A program made the translations under genes and the position numbers. The notes under the pieces are model-generated. The model saw only the letters and a list, made by a program, of their open reading frames with translations. It ran no database searches and was not told the DNA's origin. This document shows positions 5,879 through 6,611 of a stretch of DNA of 6,611 nucleotides, one piece after another (the first letter of the stretch is position 1; each line of letters starts with the position of its first letter). The DNA comes from an uncultured Rhodobacter sp. (GTDB lineage: Bacteria; Pseudomonadota; Alphaproteobacteria; Rhodobacterales; Rhodobacteraceae). The stretch is taken from contig CALGTJ010000701.1 in the NCBI GenBank assembly GCA_937901435.1, positions 1 to 6,611 on the forward strand. Reading direction: 5' to 3'.

Positions 5879-6490
5879 TTACTCGGCCAAAGGTTCCAGC
5901 CGAAACTGACCGCCGCGGGGCACCATATGCCAGCGTTTCTGCGGGGCGGTGCGCGCGCGGCGGCGTTCCAACTGCCAGCGACGCGGGCCTGCGGCCTCAT
6001 GCTGTCCGGCGATATGCCACCGACTTTCGACCCCCGGCGCGCCGCCATCCCCCGGTGTCAGCAGTAGCGCCAGCGGTCGCACGCTGCCCTCTGCCGCGCC
6101 GGTTTCGGCGGCCAGATGCAGGCGGCGCACCGAGGTCAGACCGGGGGGACCGGGCAGGTCGGCCACCACCAGCGGCGCTATCCCCGCGCGCAGCACCTCT
6201 TCCATGCACCACAGCAGATCCTCGGCGCGCTCGGGCTCCAGAAAAGTGATCCGCCCCGGATCAAACAGCCGCCCCACCGCCTCGGGGTTCAGCCGGTCCG
6301 TCTGCCAACCGGGCGCGATCCAGAACACCGGCCCGGACAGGCGCGCAGCGATCACGCAGGCCAGAAACCGGCGCGCATTGCCGCAAATCTCATGCGCCCG
6401 CGCCAAGGGCAGGCTGAGATCCCCCAGAAAGGGCATCGCCGCGCGCGCGGCCTCGCGATGACTGTGACGACTCAAAAGCTGGCTGGTCAT
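5879..6490 (-). CDS. imuA: ImuA-like SOS mutagenesis protein (RecA/SulA-like fold)
   Basis: The protein is 203 aa and resembles alphaproteobacterial ImuA, the RecA-like accessory protein of the ImuA-ImuB-DnaE2 translesion (mutagenic repair) complex. Matching segments are VFWIAPGWQTDRLNP (55-69), DLLWCMEEVLRAG (91-103), PLVVADLPGPPGL (106-118), RRLHLAAETG (122-131), LLLTPGDGG (142-150), VESRWHI (154-160) and the basic RRWQLERRRARTAP (170-183). No Walker A motif is visible. I chose the start at 6490 because a LexA-box promoter ends 6 bp before it; an ATG at 6532 would put the operator inside the gene. No Shine-Dalgarno is present, so translation is probably leaderless. imuB, normally adjacent and downstream, is absent: only 152 bp separate this gene from the MFS gene. 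The identification is from motif memory, strengthened by the SOS box. Confidence 0.7.
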   Translation of the reverse strand: MTSQLLSRHSHREAARAAMPFLGDLSLPLARAHEICGNARRFLACVIAARLSGPVFWIAPGWQTDRLNPEAVGRLFDPGRITFLEPERAEDLLWCMEEVLRAGIAPLVVADLPGPPGLTSVRRLHLAAETGAAEGSVRPLALLLTPGDGGAPGVESRWHIAGQHEAAGPRRWQLERRRARTAPQKRWHMVPRGGQFRLEPLAE

Positions 6491-6496
6491 GTGCGC

Positions 6497-6526
6497 AGTA
6501 TATGTTCCCTTTATGTTCCAGATCAA
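6497..6526 (-). promoter_or_regulatory. Predicted imuA promoter, leaderless transcript
   Basis: On the minus strand TTGATC (6526-6521) and TATACT (6502-6497) are separated by 18 bp and match sigma-70-type elements at 4 and 5 of 6 positions. Only 6 bp (GCGCAC) separate the -10 from the ATG at 6490. Transcription would therefore begin at or next to the A of the start codon. The LexA box sits between the -35 and -10. Confidence 0.65.
6504..6518 (-). promoter_or_regulatory. LexA (SOS) operator, GTTC-N7-GTTC
   Basis: GTTC at 6504-6507 and GTTC at 6515-6518 are separated by exactly 7 bp (GAAC-N7-GAAC on the minus strand). This is the direct-repeat LexA box known for alphaproteobacteria. It fills most of the spacer between the -35 and -10 of the imuA-like gene, the ideal place for repression by LexA and induction on RecA-driven LexA cleavage. 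Confidence 0.88.
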
Positions 6527-6603
6527 TCCCATGTGAATCTAATAAGCGCTTGCATCATCAGAGGTGGTCGCGGAATTTCGGACCAGTTGTTAAGGTGGAT
6601 CGC

Positions 6604-6611
6604 ATGATGAG
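6604..6611 (+). CDS. Possible start of a divergent gene cut by the window edge
   Basis: An ATG at 6604, followed by a second ATG, lies 5 nt after AAGGTGG (6592-6598), a fair Shine-Dalgarno. Only eight bases remain, so no product can be named. If real, it is divergent from the imuA-like gene, with 113 bp between the start codons and the LexA box in that gap. Confidence 0.3.

Noticed and set aside
6491..6532. imuA start at ATG 6532
   Set aside because: It would place the LexA box and -10 element inside the coding region, and it also lacks a Shine-Dalgarno.
5949..6607. Plus-strand open frames of 163-170 codons over the imuA region
   Set aside because: They are antisense to the ImuA-like gene, rich in Arg/Pro/Ala with no domain, and they run across the SOS promoter.
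1..6611. CRISPR array, riboswitch or replication origin
   Set aside because: I saw no regularly spaced direct repeats beyond the two units at the left edge, no recognisable riboswitch core and no DnaA-box cluster.

Overview
The window looks like a chromosomal segment of an alphaproteobacterium, most likely a Rhodobacteraceae/Roseobacter-type organism. The grounds are the overall GC-rich coding style, a GTTC-N7-GTTC LexA operator (the alphaproteobacterial SOS box type), a recognisable alphaproteobacterial ImuA-like protein and the short MetRS type. No database search was possible, so family names rest on motif recognition.

Layout from left to right. Bases 1-47 hold two imperfect tandem 21-bp units resembling the multiple terminal repeats of an IS21-family element whose body would lie left of the window. 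A tRNA-Ser(GCU) gene follows on the minus strand (137-226), with a candidate promoter just upstream. metG (methionyl-tRNA synthetase, 572 aa) occupies 426-2144 on the minus strand. Reading away from metG on the plus strand are three consecutive paralogous genes (2359-2964, 3128-3724, 3756-4379). They encode phage-tail-collar-domain (microcystin-dependent, MdpB-like) proteins of about 200 aa. Each has a Sec-type signal peptide, a predicted mature N-terminal Gln and exactly two conserved Cys. The cluster ends in a strong intrinsic terminator (4411-4441). Converging on it from the right are a YcaD-like MFS transporter (4479-5726, minus) and an ImuA-like SOS protein (5879-6490, minus). A LexA box lies in the spacer of the imuA promoter, and the mRNA is probably leaderless. 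The right edge may hold the first codons of a divergent gene.

Two modules deserve attention. The first is the exported tail-collar triplet, which has no other phage gene near it, so it is probably a stand-alone secreted or periplasmic system rather than a prophage. Its first member has a near-perfect Shine-Dalgarno placed in front of an ATC codon, exactly where its paralogs have ATG, implying a rare start codon or a start-codon mutation. The second is the SOS-controlled imuA, which lacks its usual partner imuB immediately downstream. In its place is a 33-codon, coding-looking stretch in the same frame just past the imuA stop, then the MFS gene.

The remaining gaps are all shorter than 300 bases. 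In 264-425 and 2145-2347 I found no convincing terminator, RNA or promoter.
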